DNA of 64,000 nt from Micromussa lordhowensis (GCA_964020085.1 OZ026600.1:2755401-2819400), one strand, 5' to 3'. Numbered from the stretch's first letter, positions 1-13,744 are shown. The notes: generated by a model not told the origin, from the sequence alone. Program-made: numbers and translations.

Positions 1-669
1 CTGTTCTTCGAGGCTTCCAGAATTACTCAGTAGATGGAACAAACTGATTTATAGAAAATGAGACTTGTGCCCAGACGAAAACACGATGCATGTTACTTGA
101 CACTGGGGCTAACCCTTGTTTGACCTTCAGTTCCGGTTACAGCCTACCGGCATTGGATCATTTTTAATTTTAATTTTTCTGGTATCTTTTTTAATTTTTT
201 TGGATGGCGATTGGAGCAGGTGTATTACGACCTATGCCATCGGTTGAGGTTTTTGGTGTGAGAATACAATGAAAAAAGATATTTCAATGAAAGATAGATA
301 TTTCTTACAGAAGCCTGCTTTTGGTTATGATTTTTATTACGCAGAAAAACCCTAGAACTAAAAAGCTTTCTCTGGACAGTTGAACATAATGGTGACTATA
401 TGGATGTCAGTCAACCAGCTGATCACTTCATAGCTTGCTACACCGTGCTGACGAGACCCAACAAGGTCGAAACAGCTGTCCACGGTTGCAATTTGGCTTT
501 CAGTTTGGACTCTATCATGTCGTTGCCCCGTTAAGCTTTCTACGTAGTATCAGCCTTGCATCATTGCTTGTTTGTTATTCTTTCTGGACACACACAAAAA
601 AAGGATTAAATGGTCTCCATGCGAGCAAGTCATCCATTATTCTTGCACGAATTGCTTCAACGACCGCGG

Positions 670-1190
670 TGGAATACAGAAATTTCTCACAACAGAGAGA
701 AGCGTTTTTATTTTATCTTTTTTAGTAACACTTAGCCATCTCTCTTTCCTTACGAGCGCGCGCGTCTAGAAAGTATCAACCTGGCGTAACGATCGCTCTC
801 GCGCAATTATTACTTTTGTAGTTTTGAAAAATTGTATTTCGCGCCATGTTTGAGTGCGTTCAAAACTACTGGATTTGTACGGTGAAATGTAAATCTTTGT
901 CTTAGAATAGGCCATATTGCTGGTTTTCAGTGTCACGCCATTCAAAATAAAAATCAAAACCGTTCAATAGATGAAGTCGGGAATCTGACAAAAGAAAGAA
1001 GAATATAGGAATTTCTCACAACAGAAGGAAGTGTTTTTATTTTACGTTTTTTACAGTTACTACTTGGCGATCTTTTTCTCTCATGAGCTAACTTTCGTAC
1101 TTTCGATAAATCTTTATTTCGCGCCATGTTCAAGTCCGTTCAAAACTGCCATATTTGTGCGGTGAAATGTAAATCATTGTCTAACAATCA
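670..1190 (+). repeat. Diverged direct duplication, two ~200 bp copies
   Basis: Two copies lie head to tail, roughly 670-910 and 1005-1190. Both carry AATTTCTCACAACAGA followed by a T-rich run, then, after a gap, TTTCGCGCCATGTT, then GTTCAAAACT and GTGCGGTGAAATGTAAATC (GTACGGTGAAATGTAAATC in copy 1). Copies differ by scattered substitutions and small indels, so the duplication is old. No coding frame is shared. It may be a tandemly repeated fragment of a dispersed element. Confidence 0.75.
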
Positions 1191-1204
1191 TCAATTATTA
1201 GACG

Positions 1205-1335
1205 AGGTTGAGCAAAATATCGTGATTTGTCAGTGGCAAGCAGATCAATTATTCTTCGGCGGTTGAAGGCTGAGGCAAATAATTGATCTTCGAGACACGA
1301 TATTTTGCGATAACCGACTTCGACAATTGTTTTAT
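1205..1335. repeat. Palindromic (foldback) repeat
   Basis: Inverted arms are visible: GCAAAATATCGTG near 1212 pairs with CACGATATTTTGC near 1305, and GATCAATTATT near 1244 pairs with AATAATTGATC near 1280. This nested pairing around a GGCGGTTGAAGG core is typical of a small non-autonomous DNA element. No clear target-site duplication was identified. Confidence 0.65.
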
Positions 1336-1503
1336 AATTCGATTACCAAGTTTGTTTTCAAATTTAAATCACTCTCCGACAGCTCAGTGAAAGCGATCTG
1401 CCTTATTTGACACAAGAGCGTGGTTTTAATCACGCATGAGCAGAATATTAAACACATTTAGATGGTAGTACGCATGAGCAGACCATTCTTTGTAGGCAGT
1501 TAT

Positions 1504-1827
1504 CATTCTCGACCCCCGAGCTCTTCTCTTTTGCGCAGTAAGAAGAGTTCTGGGGAACTGAGCCAGAAAGTCTGCCCTGATTGGTTTATGATTGAAACAA
1601 TTAAAATGTCTACGGCTTCGATTATTGCCCTTTGTTCAGCTTTTAAGCGAAAGCCCAGCTTTCTTCAAGGGAGACGCAATAGCTGCATCCAAGTAAGCCG
1701 CCATTTTGGTTTTGCACTGAGCATGCGCTGTGCAACTGGCATAGCCAGAGTTTGGCTACGCTTGCGTAGAGTTCCCCAGAGCCTTCGCGCGCGGTCAAGA
1801 AAGTGAAGGGTCTGGGGTCGAGAATGT
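1504..1827. mobile_element. hAT-like MITE with 8-bp target duplication
   Basis: The left terminus CATTCTCGACCCC (1504-1516) is the inverse of GGGGTCGAGAATG (1814-1826). An inner pair also exists, GTTCTGGGGAAC near 1549 against AGTTCCCCAGAG near 1770. The direct 8-mer GCAGTTAT flanks the element at 1496-1503 and 1828-1835. An 8-bp target duplication is characteristic of hAT transposons. At about 324 bp with no transposase this is a non-autonomous copy. Open frames crossing it on both strands are incidental. Confidence 0.72.
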
Positions 1828-1901
1828 GCAGTTATTTGCAGGTCACGTGGTGGACTCTCGGCCAATGAAAAGAAAGAGAAAATGCATCGAATGATAATAG
1901 G

Positions 1902-1943
<42 letters not shown>

Positions 1944-4900
1944 CCGAGGCTGATGAGGGGAGCGGTCTTTTAAAATGCAAATGATTTTAATCTCTTTTTA
2001 ATGATATTTCTCCGCTTAAATCTTCATTGCAAGGTACTTCTGACGCAATACATACGAATATGGCTTTTTGAAAGCATACGATATAGATCTATATACCTTT
2101 CCCACATTAGTCTGAAATAACTTTTGTTCGCAAACGTGACAGTGTTTACAAATATCTTTTTGCCCCCAATGCGGACCTATGTTATTAATTTGGAAACTTT
2201 GTGCCACCTGCCTAAATGTTGCTTTCAACGCATGGAAAGCGCACCAAATTCTTCAGTAAGGGCGCCGATATTTTTTTGTATCGAAGCTTTTCTAATTAGC
2301 CCAGTTGTTTAATTAACTTCGGCTTTTGTTTTGCTATCGATCAATTTTTTTTTTTCAATGCTACGGGCGGCTCGTCCAATTTTGACTCAGAAATCACTGA
2401 TTATACATTTGAAGTTTCGGGGACAATGTTAGAGCTAAGTACCCATGAATTTTGTGTTTTCTTGTTTTCAAAGTGAAAAAAACGGAAGAAAATGGTTTTT
2501 ACGTCGGTCGGTGAAAAGGTTATAAAATGTGTCTACCGATCAGTATTCAGTTATTTGTATTCACGCTTTAGATGGAGTGCCTCCTACTCTTTCTCGACAA
2601 CAGGGCTTGGTCAATGAGCATACAGTTTTGATCATTTCTGCTCCGAATAATCAATGAACTCCTCTAGACAGCTTCTGTCATCGATTAGTGCTCTGAGCGT
2701 GTTCTGAAAGCCGAATAAACTGTTCGTGACCGCACTAAATAGTTTTTCCGAGATGCAAGATCACGAAGGAGCGCTAACAGCTGTTAATCTCAGCACCGTG
2801 CTGCTCCCACTGTGCTGGTCAGTGTTTAAGTTCCAGCCGCCTTTTGCTTGCGTTCTAAAGCCAAGCTGTGTTATGTGGGGGTCTCTTCCTTTGTGATCTC
2901 AGTGTAGTCCCCTTTTATTTTTCACTTCTTAAAGCATAAACCTTCTTTGGTTTCTTAACTCCGAGCTCGGTGTTTTGACAACAATATTGGATATGTTTAG
3001 GTGCGGTTGTTCAAACTCATAATCAATGTAGCGTCGGTAGGGTGGATCTAAAAATCACAGCTGATTCAGTTAGATAACAAGTTCAAGAGTAAAGGATGTC
3101 TTTTTAAAGCTTCGTTTGGGCACTGTGCAACATCGCTGAATGCTTATTTTAAAACCCCATAGCGCTGTTCTGGCACTAGTAATAAACTTATTTCTTATTC
3201 CCGTGTGTCTCAAGCCGTAAATTTACCTTAAATGTTTATAATTTGTTGTTTATACATTTGTTCGTTTTGCAATAATTTCATTAAAATTGGTGCTAGTTAA
3301 GAATGAAAGAAGATCTTTTCTGGTCTCTTTCCTCTGTGTTACCTGTTCTTAGTTCATCGAAGCAGGAATAAAAATCAATACGTAATCCCCTATAAACGAT
3401 TTTCCAAGTTAAATAATGAAAGTTTTAAAGTTAATTTCCTTAGATGAACTAGAAATCATAAAATAAGAACATTTTTGACCAGTCAGATATCTACGAAAGC
3501 AAGAGATTACGAAACAGATCATATTCTCTTGACAAAAGTTAGAATTTCATTTTCATTTGTCAGGATATAACAATTATAGGTGAATGTTTCATTAAGTCTT
3601 CAAATTAGAGACTAATTATTAAGTTAACAAACGCAGTTCATGGACTGAAGAAGATTTATTGAATTTTCGACACGTTTACTTTTCTTTGTCGTAAAAAAAA
3701 AAGTTTGCTCTTGTGTATAATATACATTTTGGTCCTAACTGAGGTGCTTGCGTCTATGTTTTGCGCAGCTTTTTTTTTCTTCAATATCAAACTGAGACCA
3801 TTTTAATTAACCTTGTTCGCTGTGAGTTCGACGCCATGAATTGGTGCTTTTCCCACGCTTAATATACCATCAATTCCTAGGTTCCCATCAGGCTTCGTTG
3901 TAGTCGCTATCAGCAGTGCCCCAGTTGGAAATCTTTACAACCCAAAAGAAGTGGCCTTCTCGCGAAACACATGGAGTTAGTTTATTTACCCGAACAATGA
4001 ACCTTGGAACAAAGGGAAAGCTCTGACGTATCACGCCATTCGTAGCATGTACCTTCAGTTGATGAATACAAAGCTTTGGGTCTTTTCCTTATTGCCATGA
4101 AAAACAAGTCACACGATCTGAAACATTTTGATTGAATCATTTTTCGGGTCAGACTGTTAATCTTGTACTCATACACAACCGTTACGCCGAGAAACATGTC
4201 ACATTTATTTATCTTTTTAGTTACAACTGTTCTGTTTGTTAGTTAAAATCACAATAACCTCATAAAAACTTGTTAAAGTCAATATTTCTTATCGTAAAAG
4301 AGGTCTGGCCTTATGTCGCGCCCAATTTTCCGTTTCTCTAATGTTCTAGAACTACGTAGCGAAGTGGCTTAGACGTTTTGTCTTTCATTTCCGCAAACCG
4401 CATCGGTTTAGATTCAGTAATGTTTGTTTGTTTGCAAGCACTATTAACGGCCCATTATCCGTTACACAAATCCACTTCTTCTATTGAAGCAAATGCATTT
4501 AAAAGTAAACTGCCTGAAATGTTATCGCGAATCTGTCGACTCCCTCTCGCAACGTAAAAAATAAATCAGACATGCTCTAATGAAAAAGACAACCACGGCA
4601 GAGATTCTATTCAGGCGCCTCCAGCAGTGCGGCAGGAAATACATCTCAGAACCTTGACATAAGATATTCAGAAGTGGACTAGAAAGAACAAAAAGCTAAC
4701 TCCTTACTAATCACGAATTATAGTTCTTTTGAAGACCGTATGGGTTACTTGTTCATTGAGTACATTGTTTGATTGTGTCTCCCGCGTGTAGTATCGCTTA
4801 AAAGGCGGAGCCACAACGAGCTTTTGGACCAACTTATTGGTTGCGAATTTAGCACCTCTTTGGAGTAAACAATAAAACAGAGATTATTAACACAAACACT

Positions 4901-5210
4901 ACACACAATAAGGAACCGCACGACCAACCCCGACTGCTCTTTCATTTCACAGCACTTTGTTTGCAAGCGGAGGTTCTGATTGGCTCACGCTGAAAAATGG
5001 TACACCACCGTATCAATTACTGTGCTTGGTTAACAGCATATCATGAATACTGACAACAAATTAAGAACGCCGCTAATCAGTATAGACCACATTCAGTCAG
5101 CTCCGGCCGTGTACTGTAGAATCGTTAGTGTAAACACTCAAATCGACCATCGACTGTGAGAATTCTGTACAGAGCTTGGTTCAAGAACCGCCGCCTCACG
5201 CCACATTGAA

Positions 5211-6478
5211 ATGAAAGATAACAGCGATCAAGATTATCAAAAGCTGTGCTCTAAAGAAGCGCTGGACAGCTCGGAGGAAAAGATTTTCAACCACCAAGAT
5301 GGCAAAGCAGTAACAAGTCTTGCGAAGGATGGTGAAGAAGATAAAGAAGCAGGGCATGTGAAGGAAGATGGACCAACGGCAAAGAACGACGGCAAAGATG
5401 GGGAAGAGAAAAAATGCGAGAAGCCGCCATTTTCGTATAATGCCCTTATAATGATGGCCATTCGTGGGTCGCCCGAGAAGAGACTAACCCTAAGTGGTAT
5501 CTACGATTTCATAATGAAGGTTGGTACACTTGATTCGTCTTAAGCAGCTACAAATTACTTTAATCAATTTTTGTCGGCGTAATTGTTAGATTCGTTAACG
5601 CTTGTCATGGTGTTTATCTCTGAGAGCCGTCAATTGAAATCAAATCAAAACCAAAGCTCAAAACTGATTTGAAAACTAAACGGTGCTACTCTTGACTCTT
5701 TGTACAGAATTTTCCCTACTACCGCAACAACAAGCAGGGCTGGCAGAACTCCATTAGACACAACCTGTCGCTGAACAAGTGCTTCGTGAAGATTCCCCGT
5801 CAGTATGACGACCCCGGCAAAGGGAACTATTGGATGCTGGATCCCAGTGCAGACGATGTGGTTATCGGGGGAACGACAGGCAAACTAAAACGACGGAATC
5901 CGCCTTCCTCCAGGAGTCGCGTGGCGCTGAAACGCCAGCAAAGAATCTCTCCAGTGCCAGGCTATGCACTTGACCCTGCACAAGTAGGCTTCTGCTCTGG
6001 TTTCTGGCCTCATCCACCCGCTATGTACCCGGCACCTTTGTCGCCTCAAATGAGAAGGCACAGCTTAGTGGGAATGCCTTGCACCATGAACTGCAGCTCG
6101 TCTCTCCCACATCCAACACCGGTTCTTCCACACCCTTCCCCTAGTGCCAGATGCCTCGTCCCCTCATCGCCAGAGATGGCTCTCCCAAACCATTGCCACG
6201 GGTTTGGATTCCTGCAGCCCTCTTACCCACAAACAGGCCTTTTCTCGCTCGGCCACCCACGATCTTCGCTGGAATCCCAATGGCCAACTTCGATGTCATC
6301 TTCTCCATTTCTACAAGACAGGTTCATGATGAACAATGATTCGCTATTTCAGTCTGCGTTCAGTACAGTACCTAAGCTACCGTTCGGTTCTTCTGCGTTA
6401 AGATCTAACTTCAGTCCTTTCATAAAAGAGAACGGTTCCCAAGTCTCACGCATGCCTTTTCTTTCTGATTGCAAATGA
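5211..6478 (+). CDS. foxG: Forkhead transcription factor FoxG (BF-1 type)
   Basis: Two exons, 5211-5519 and 5708-6478, encode 359 residues. The intron 5520-5707 has GT...AG ends and is phase 0. The forkhead DNA-binding domain spans about residues 70-166: [16 protein letters not shown] and [12 protein letters not shown] in exon 1, then [29 protein letters not shown] and [13 protein letters not shown] in exon 2. Recognition helix 3 is the [11 protein letters not shown] segment. The wing-2 tail [11 protein letters not shown] and the following SRVALKR are diagnostic of FoxG rather than FoxQ2, FoxD or FoxA. The N-terminus (1-69) is acidic and lysine-rich; the C-terminal ~190 residues are Pro/Ser-rich and probably disordered. 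FoxG proteins are nuclear and mostly repress transcription in anterior neural and sensory patterning. The ATG at 5211 gives the longest frame; an upstream non-coding exon cannot be excluded. Confidence 0.95.
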
Positions 6479-9400
6479 AAGTTGGAAATTTTACTAAAAT
6501 AGAAATGAATATTTAAGTTTAGAGATATTAAGTATAATAATCAAACAAGAAAAAAATTGATCGTCTCGTGTAAATATATATTTGAAGCTGGGGTTGCTAG
6601 CAACAGTGAAAATTAATTCTAATGAACTGACTCAATTCGTATTGTATTACTTAAACCACTTTGTTCGCTCTATTTTCGTTAATTAAGTAAAACTTTACGT
6701 TATCATTAATACCACGAGCAAAATGCCAATTGTGGAAAATTATTTTACACGTCAATGTAAAGGGGCAACTCAAAGACCAAATAGTGCGATTTTTTCGCTG
6801 CTTTAGTCTGTTAGACTGCAACTCTTTTCCATGAATCGAATGCAAGCAAATAACAAATAAATATTTATGGCCGCAATGTGTCTCCGTAATTCAATTACCT
6901 TATTAAAAATTTAGCGATAGCTTTTTTGTCCATGCATGTGAGTTTTAACTGTTTGCCAACGAATTACGATCCATTCAATAAACTTTCCGGTGATAAGAAT
7001 CCACGGGATTAACAGGGCTTAGCACTTGTCGTAAACTGTACCAGAACAAGAGTTTTTTTCAGCGATGTTATTGAATTTTGTTGACCATTTAGTCTCAAAA
7101 AAACGTAGCAACGCCAATAAGCTATTATACATTTTGTTATTACAGTATTTCCAATGTTGTTACTGTCGAAAGTGATCTCTCTCTGCTGTACAAAACTATT
7201 TTTTTTCTATATTAACTAATTAGATATATATTTTTGAAACAGCAGTCGTTTGGTGAATTAGTTTAGTCGCGAAATCGCCTCTCGGTTGTCGTGTTACATT
7301 TAGTGGCGTTAAATGTATTTTTCTATGCCCCTATTCTGGAAGAGTCTGTCAATTGTTGGAACCAATTAGCAGAAAATGTACACTGTAAAGCTTTGCTGTG
7401 CGTAATTAACACCTTCAAGTGCAGCTTATCAACGCTTTATTTTAATGACCACTTGGCAAAGTCCACATGCAATAAATCACATCATCTCATAGGAGCTGCC
7501 AAGTCTTCGCGTTGTCAAGCCGTGTTTTAAGCAGTTTTGCGCCTACAGTTCTAAGAGGTCAAGTGTAAACGAGTTCACTTTTTCTGGATAACCCTGTGGA
7601 GTTATTTGTTTGGGAAACGGACAATGGCCCAGCGTGGAAAACATATGAGCTGCGACTTAGTCACATTCATATGCTAATCCATCGTAAGAGCGTTTTTACA
7701 CACACTTCAATGGCTAAAACAAATAACATAATGGCTGGAGTCCTGTAGTGTTCTTTTAGTTCGCAGAGCTCATTATTTAGTTAGTCTTCCATTGTTTAAG
7801 CACTGTAGTCCTCTCTTTGTTTACCGAGCTCTTCGTCTTGTGTTGTGTAACATTGGGGAGGCCTATTTACAACATTTATGGGCCCCACTACAGAGTAATT
7901 TTCTTAATTAAGACATCCCCCATCCATAATGCCTGCCGTAATGTTTTGTGTCCTCGCTTTTTGTATAAATGGCAAACTCGCATTGAAGTAAACAACTGGC
8001 TCTTTGGAGAGCCAATCTCCGGATGAACTGTTAAAGGTTTACAATTTTCGCAAACTTTCTTTTTTAACAATACTTTCAATGCCCGCGTGATAAAACGGCG
8101 GGGTCAATAACTTTTAAAAACATCTAAGCATTACTGCTCTAAAGTTATTTTCTGGGCAACACTCGATCAATCAAGCATATGGTAGCAATTAGGTGTCAAC
8201 AATCCAAGACTAAACAAAGGCCCCAATTGGCCTTAACATTTAAAAGTGGCAGTAAAATAAATTGGCCAATCGCACGATGTTGTGGGTATCAAATTCAGCA
8301 TCTTACTTGCTCGTCTATTCAACTTAAAAGCAAACTAACACATATACAGAGTACCTTTATCTTTTGTGAAAATAAATTATCCTTGTTGAAAATTATAATT
8401 GTAAAGTCAAAGCAGTCGACGTCCTAGCACGGCTAACAAAAACGCTGGGTTAACAACACTTAGTTACTGCACTTGAGGTTAAATTCAGCTTACATAGCGT
8501 CGCAAAACCGAGCTTTTTCTTTGCTCGTTTCATACTTCTACCTGACTATGCCAAGATGCTACATGTAATGCTGCTTCAACTCAGTGCCGCTTACTTTTGT
8601 TTTTAAGCGGGTAGCTACATAGAAGTTTTAGTGTCTTACAGGCCACCGTCATATCTTCCCTCTATGCTAACTTGTTCCGTTTGAACACAATCATTTTAAA
8701 GCCATTTATCGTACACGACATAACGAGCATAGTATGGCTAACCGCACTCCTGAGGCAAAGGAAACACTGTGTTTCCTTGACAGTCTAACTGAAGTGAAAG
8801 AGGCTAATTAAATCGTTTCCCTTTGCGCAAACATTCACACCCATTTTCGGGTTCGTGGCCAAACTAGGCGCAATTGTTTTTTAAACTGTGCACCCGATAC
8901 AAAAGCACGGATTCCCGCTGAAGCACCTAGATCCGAAAGATCACGGAATATGGATTTTGTGTCTTCTGTAGAACTGACGGTCATTTTAGCGGCACAAATC
9001 GTTATGCCAAGAATTGTTCACCAGGTCTAAACACTTTTCAATATTTTCCTATCTGTTTCCTTCAAACATTCGGGTTTTAACAATGTTCGTGTTTGCACTG
9101 TTAGTAAGTTATCTCGGCGGGGAAGAAGCTATATATACAGCAAGCTTGCTCATCGTGCGTTTTGAAAACACAACAATACTCCTGGCATGTCGGCGCTGCG
9201 TGTCACTCTTGTTAACGCACGTTGATGGAGAGCATCAATTTCCGGTCAATTTGACGTATTTTTAACACAGATCTCAGTCTTCCGTAGAATTCATATTTCA
9301 ATATTGCTAAATACTTGTGTATAACTGACGACGAGCTTCAGATAGTCACTGACTAAAATAGAGGAAAGGAAAATAATTTATACAGCCGCGGCTGCATAAA

Positions 9401-12400
9401 TTTTAGTGGGGGCTTCGGCGACAGCAGGGCAGAATGACGTATCGAGAAAACTATCCACACGCTATGCTGATATAAAATAAAGTGGCATAATTGAATAGGA
9501 TGTAATATGTTTCGATGCATTATTCAAACTATTAGCCGTTTTTTGCGCAGTCTGAGATCACTGCTGGATAGAAATCTGGCAGTTATGCCTTGAGTTTTGT
9601 TCACAGCTTGTTTTCATGAACATGTTAATTAAAAGACAATTGTAAAGAAAGTAAACTGCCTTCTTGTGCCCGCATTTTTACGTTTTAAGCGACAACTGAA
9701 AGCTTTAAATCAAGTAAATAAATGACTTTGTAGTAAACAAGTGTTCTGGGCATAAAGGAGATGCATTTAATGGCTGTAGAATTTTCAAGGGGAGAATTAT
9801 GTGAAAGGTATCATATAAAATTTAAGTAATTTCGGGAGTAATTTTTTTTGTAGTAGTATTTCGTACAACGTAGTGATTTCATCGGCATTCAAGGCTTTCC
9901 ACTAAAACTCCTTTTATCATGAAAGTTTGATGTATTTCTTTAAGAAGACACCTTCTCACAATCCCGGAAAAATCAGGTCAAAATTACCGAAGGGGGAGTT
10001 CAAAAGTTGGTTTTGTTCGATGTGTCCTAGTTTAAATTGTTCTGGCAATCTCGAGTGTCCAAGGACAAATTTTAAATTTAAAATTACGACGATTTTATTG
10101 ACGGTCTTTTAAAGGCATCGGAAAAATGGCATAACTAAGGGATAAAAATGGAATGGTTATCAAAATAAAAACCGTTCAGATGTTTCCAGCAACCAATGTG
10201 ACCGAAATTCTGTTCCACTTTAATAACCGCCGCTTCCTGCCTCAAATGTCACCTCCGGGTTTTTGAATTATGTAGAAAAATATATTTTAAAATTACACAA
10301 CCAATACAATGTAGCATAATTTTCACTGTTGATCATGCTGTTTGAGCACTTTGTTCTTCGTTAATAGCTGCTCGAGATAAACGGTTATTGGGACATAAAA
10401 ACATAAAATACTGAGGGGCCAAATGATTTATTTCATAGCTAGCCACATCCTCTGTTCTATTCCGCTCTTGCAATATCTTCTAGCCTTGAATGAACAGAGC
10501 ACAGTCACCTTAATTTTGAGATGAAAGTCAGTTTCATCGGACGCTAAAACGCCGAGCGGCTCTTAGATGTAATTGTAAAGCTGGTTGCTCAGTGGGACTA
10601 CAAAGAATTTTTACTTGGGCAAACAAAATGAAGACTTCATGTCAGAAAACTGAACATTTCAAAGCCTTCGCTAAAATTAAAAGCAGCGATTCATCAGCCG
10701 CGACATGAAAAGCACTGGTCATATGAATAACATAAAATGAGATCATTTTGACATGTTAATTAGCGTCCTGGTACTTCTCGCATTTTGTGTAGCATTTTTT
10801 TTCTGCACGTACTAAAGTTTATTTGACCTCAATTAATGATTTCGAGCAGCTTGCACTGAGTGAATCAGGTATATTTATTACTTATGATAGTTGAACAAAT
10901 GTCACAGTTATGGCGACCGTTTTTAGGAATTCACATAAAATGTCTTTCTTTATACTGATAAAGCTCGGCGAAGCAGCAAGACAACAATTAAGGTTATCAC
11001 GATTTCAAACATTGCAAATGTCCACGGTAGGACTATGATTTAAATACTGGTGTTTTTACTTCATTTCTAATTTATTTTGCGTGACGCAGTATAACCTCCC
11101 TTGCGATCCATATCGACAAAATTAACGAAAGCTGTTGTTAAGCTTAAATTGCTGCTTTCAGCCAAAAATTATACAGGGAACTACTTCTACAAGTTTGGAA
11201 TTGTTTGAATACAGCTGCTTGAATCCATATTTCGCTGTTTGCCTTCAACGCTACACTAAGAAGGTCGACGTTGATAATTTTGACATCAATAAATGAAATT
11301 TATTAAACAAATATTTAAAACACACATTAAGGTGGACCTATTGAACGTGAACATTGCGTTCCAAAAATGTAGTTCGTATTTCTAATAGCTTCCTTTGATT
11401 CTAAACTTCTTTCTCTTTTAAGCTATTCCATTACTTTATTTATGTAATCAATGACAGCTTTTTTGCAGAAGCGCTGTTTTCTTTTGTTTCTTCGGGTACT
11501 GTAATAGTACCTGTGCAGACATTGAACTACAATAATTTTGTGCAGTACTGTATTCATTCTTTTCCTACTCGAGTTTACAAACAACTGTCCCATGATATGT
11601 TTTTTCCTGTGTGTAAACCTTACCCATATTTAGTTCAAAACAAAAGAAGTTTGCTTCTCAAATATTTCCATTTTATTTTGAAACCGAAACGAAAAACGTA
11701 ATTCAAACCACGCCCTTTGTCAGCAGGTGCAAAAAAGAACACTGTTTATTTGAATCTTCTCACGGGTGATCGGATTAAAGCATTGTTTTTTAGGGCACAC
11801 TGAATGTGATTATTTTTTTCGGTTTTTCGCAGCTAGCTCCGTGCTATCAGGTTGGATAAAGCCAAAGATGTTTATCTTTTAATTTGGCTCACGTGGAATA
11901 TTGCAAGTTTTTCTAAACGGTTCAGTTAAATTATTTATTAACGGCATACCAAATTTGCTTTGTATGTTGTTTATGGCTGTTTGTCAGGATTGTCAGTTAT
12001 TATCAGCATGTGCTGTTTATAGATTTCACTTAAACCGAGTTTTCTTTAACTGCGAGAGACCGTAAATATTGTTTTTATGAAACACCTTTTGGCCAAATCC
12101 CTTTTCACGGTGAGAAAATTTTACTGAAATCGGCTTTTATTTTAAGATCTTAAATCGAACTCAAAACCTAAATTGAGATACATATTCTCGGTCAATATAT
12201 ACAAGCTTTTGATTGAAATGGTGTCCGTTGTAAGCAAAACTTCAAAGAAACTTCAACATATTTCACCATATTAGCTTTAAAAGTTCAAATACCATTGTTT
12301 AGTTTAATAAATTCCTCACAACCTTGGTTAAAGTGCGGCAGTTGTTTCTCCTAATTTTAAAACAACTGAATAACTTCTTACAAAGCCGCGAGTTTGGGTC

Positions 12401-13744
12401 AGTAGACATGCGTTATTACAAAAGATGGCCAGGACCTTTCAGGTCGCTCCAATCGTGGATGAAAGCCGCATTCAAAATAACCCGCAGGCACCTGCCGGCC
12501 TTACAGTGCTAAGTTATCTCAAGGCTCTCAAATGAGCTGATTGAGACAAGGAAGGGCGTGAGTAGTAGCTACTGGTAATTGAAGTATTTTTTTGTGGGCT
12601 TAAGAGGTGTGCGGATCGACGGAACCACACAAAGCCTACAAATCTTAAATTTTCGCTTTTCGCGTTCACTTAATGTATATAGCTGTGCCACTTCGTTGGA
12701 ATGCTTAGTAAAGCATTAGGTTGACTGTTAAGCAAATAAAACACTCAAATCGAAGTAAAAAAGCCAGTCGACGAGAATGCAGGTCACACTATACAGTCGT
12801 TTTAGGATTTTTTCGATACGCCTTCTTACTTGGCAGATTGCGTTCAACATTAGCGCTTCTCTCAAAACGCTACTGAAGTGCTGTTTTCTTTGGCAGAGTT
12901 CAATTGTTTTTCCCGTTAATGAAGTATTCTTCTCTATGTTTACAGCTGTTGGTGGCTAAGCAGGTGTTATGCCAGTCGGTTTTAGTTCAAGATTTTGCTC
13001 TATTCATGTCAAGGCTAATTAAGGGGGCCATTATCGAAGACCATGGGATTTGTCTTTCCAGTCTTGTAGTCTATGTTTGAAGTGACAGCATAACTGGCTC
13101 ACTTATGATATGTAATGAAGCTAAAGTACTCTTACATTACGAGTACAAAACCATGAATTACATACATTTATACCGTCGGAGTATACAAACGTGTTACATC
13201 CCTCTTATGTATAATTCAGCCTTTATTTAGCCTTATGGATGAAGTTTTTCCTTGCTAATTGGTGATAATTAGTCCTTTGGGATAAAGGCCTTAAGAGCTC
13301 TTTACTCTATACAATCGACGTACAACTTATCATTAAGGCAAATCCTGGCACTTTGGGAATCACATCATTTGGAAAATTGTGCGTGTCAGCCGTTTGAATA
13401 TTTTTTCCTTCATTCTTTCACGAAACACGCCAGTCATTTCTCATTCTTGGCAAGTAGCTCTCCTAAAGTAGAAGTGAACTGAATGTGTCATATATGCAAA
13501 TTTCAGATTTGTTTTTATTTGTTTATCTATGGTTTTTTTTCATTGCCGGAAATCATTCAGTTATATACTTCTTCTGGTTTATTTTTTTTTGTCTGAGACT
13601 AAACAGGGTCTATTTTCACTGCTTTGTGAAAAGCTATTTGTATTTTTCCTACGAGAAATATTTATGTACACATACAAAAACACAATAACTAGACTTTCTA
13701 GCATAAAAGGCGTTTATTTCTGTTGTGATGCTCGTATTTGTCAA
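6479..13744. other. Long gene-free spacer downstream of FoxG
   Basis: No coding exon could be supported over more than 7 kb; the few 60-90 residue open frames show no domain or codon bias. The FoxG 3' UTR begins at 6479. A candidate polyadenylation signal AATAAA sits near 6856, with another possible one near 6975. The remainder is AT-rich, apparently mostly unique sequence. I saw no dominant repeat or RNA gene here. Conserved non-coding elements around FoxG would be expected in this span and its 5' counterpart, but cannot be recognised without a second species. Confidence 0.5.

Larger units (their letters stand above)
1..5210. other. Gene-free region upstream of FoxG
   Basis: No convincing coding exon was found on either strand. 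Short open frames here have no recognisable domain, and some lie inside repeats. The stretch holds a diverged tandem duplication near 0.67-1.19 kb, a palindromic segment near 1.2-1.33 kb and a hAT-like MITE at 1504-1827, each listed separately. The rest (about 1.9-5.2 kb) is AT-rich with no repeat structure that I could see. The segment just before 5211 would contain the FoxG promoter and 5' UTR, but I see no clear TATA box or other core promoter element. Given the developmental gene next door, distal enhancers are plausible here; that is inference only. Confidence 0.55.

Noticed and set aside
1462..1943. Overlapping plus and minus frames of 92-114 residues
   Set aside because: They span the hAT-like MITE and its flanks; low-complexity Arg/Ser composition and no domain.
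4355..4425. tRNA-like sequence (TGGCTTAGACG and GGTTTAGATTC)
   Set aside because: Box motifs are poor and no acceptor stem or proper cloverleaf could be paired; at most an old SINE scrap.
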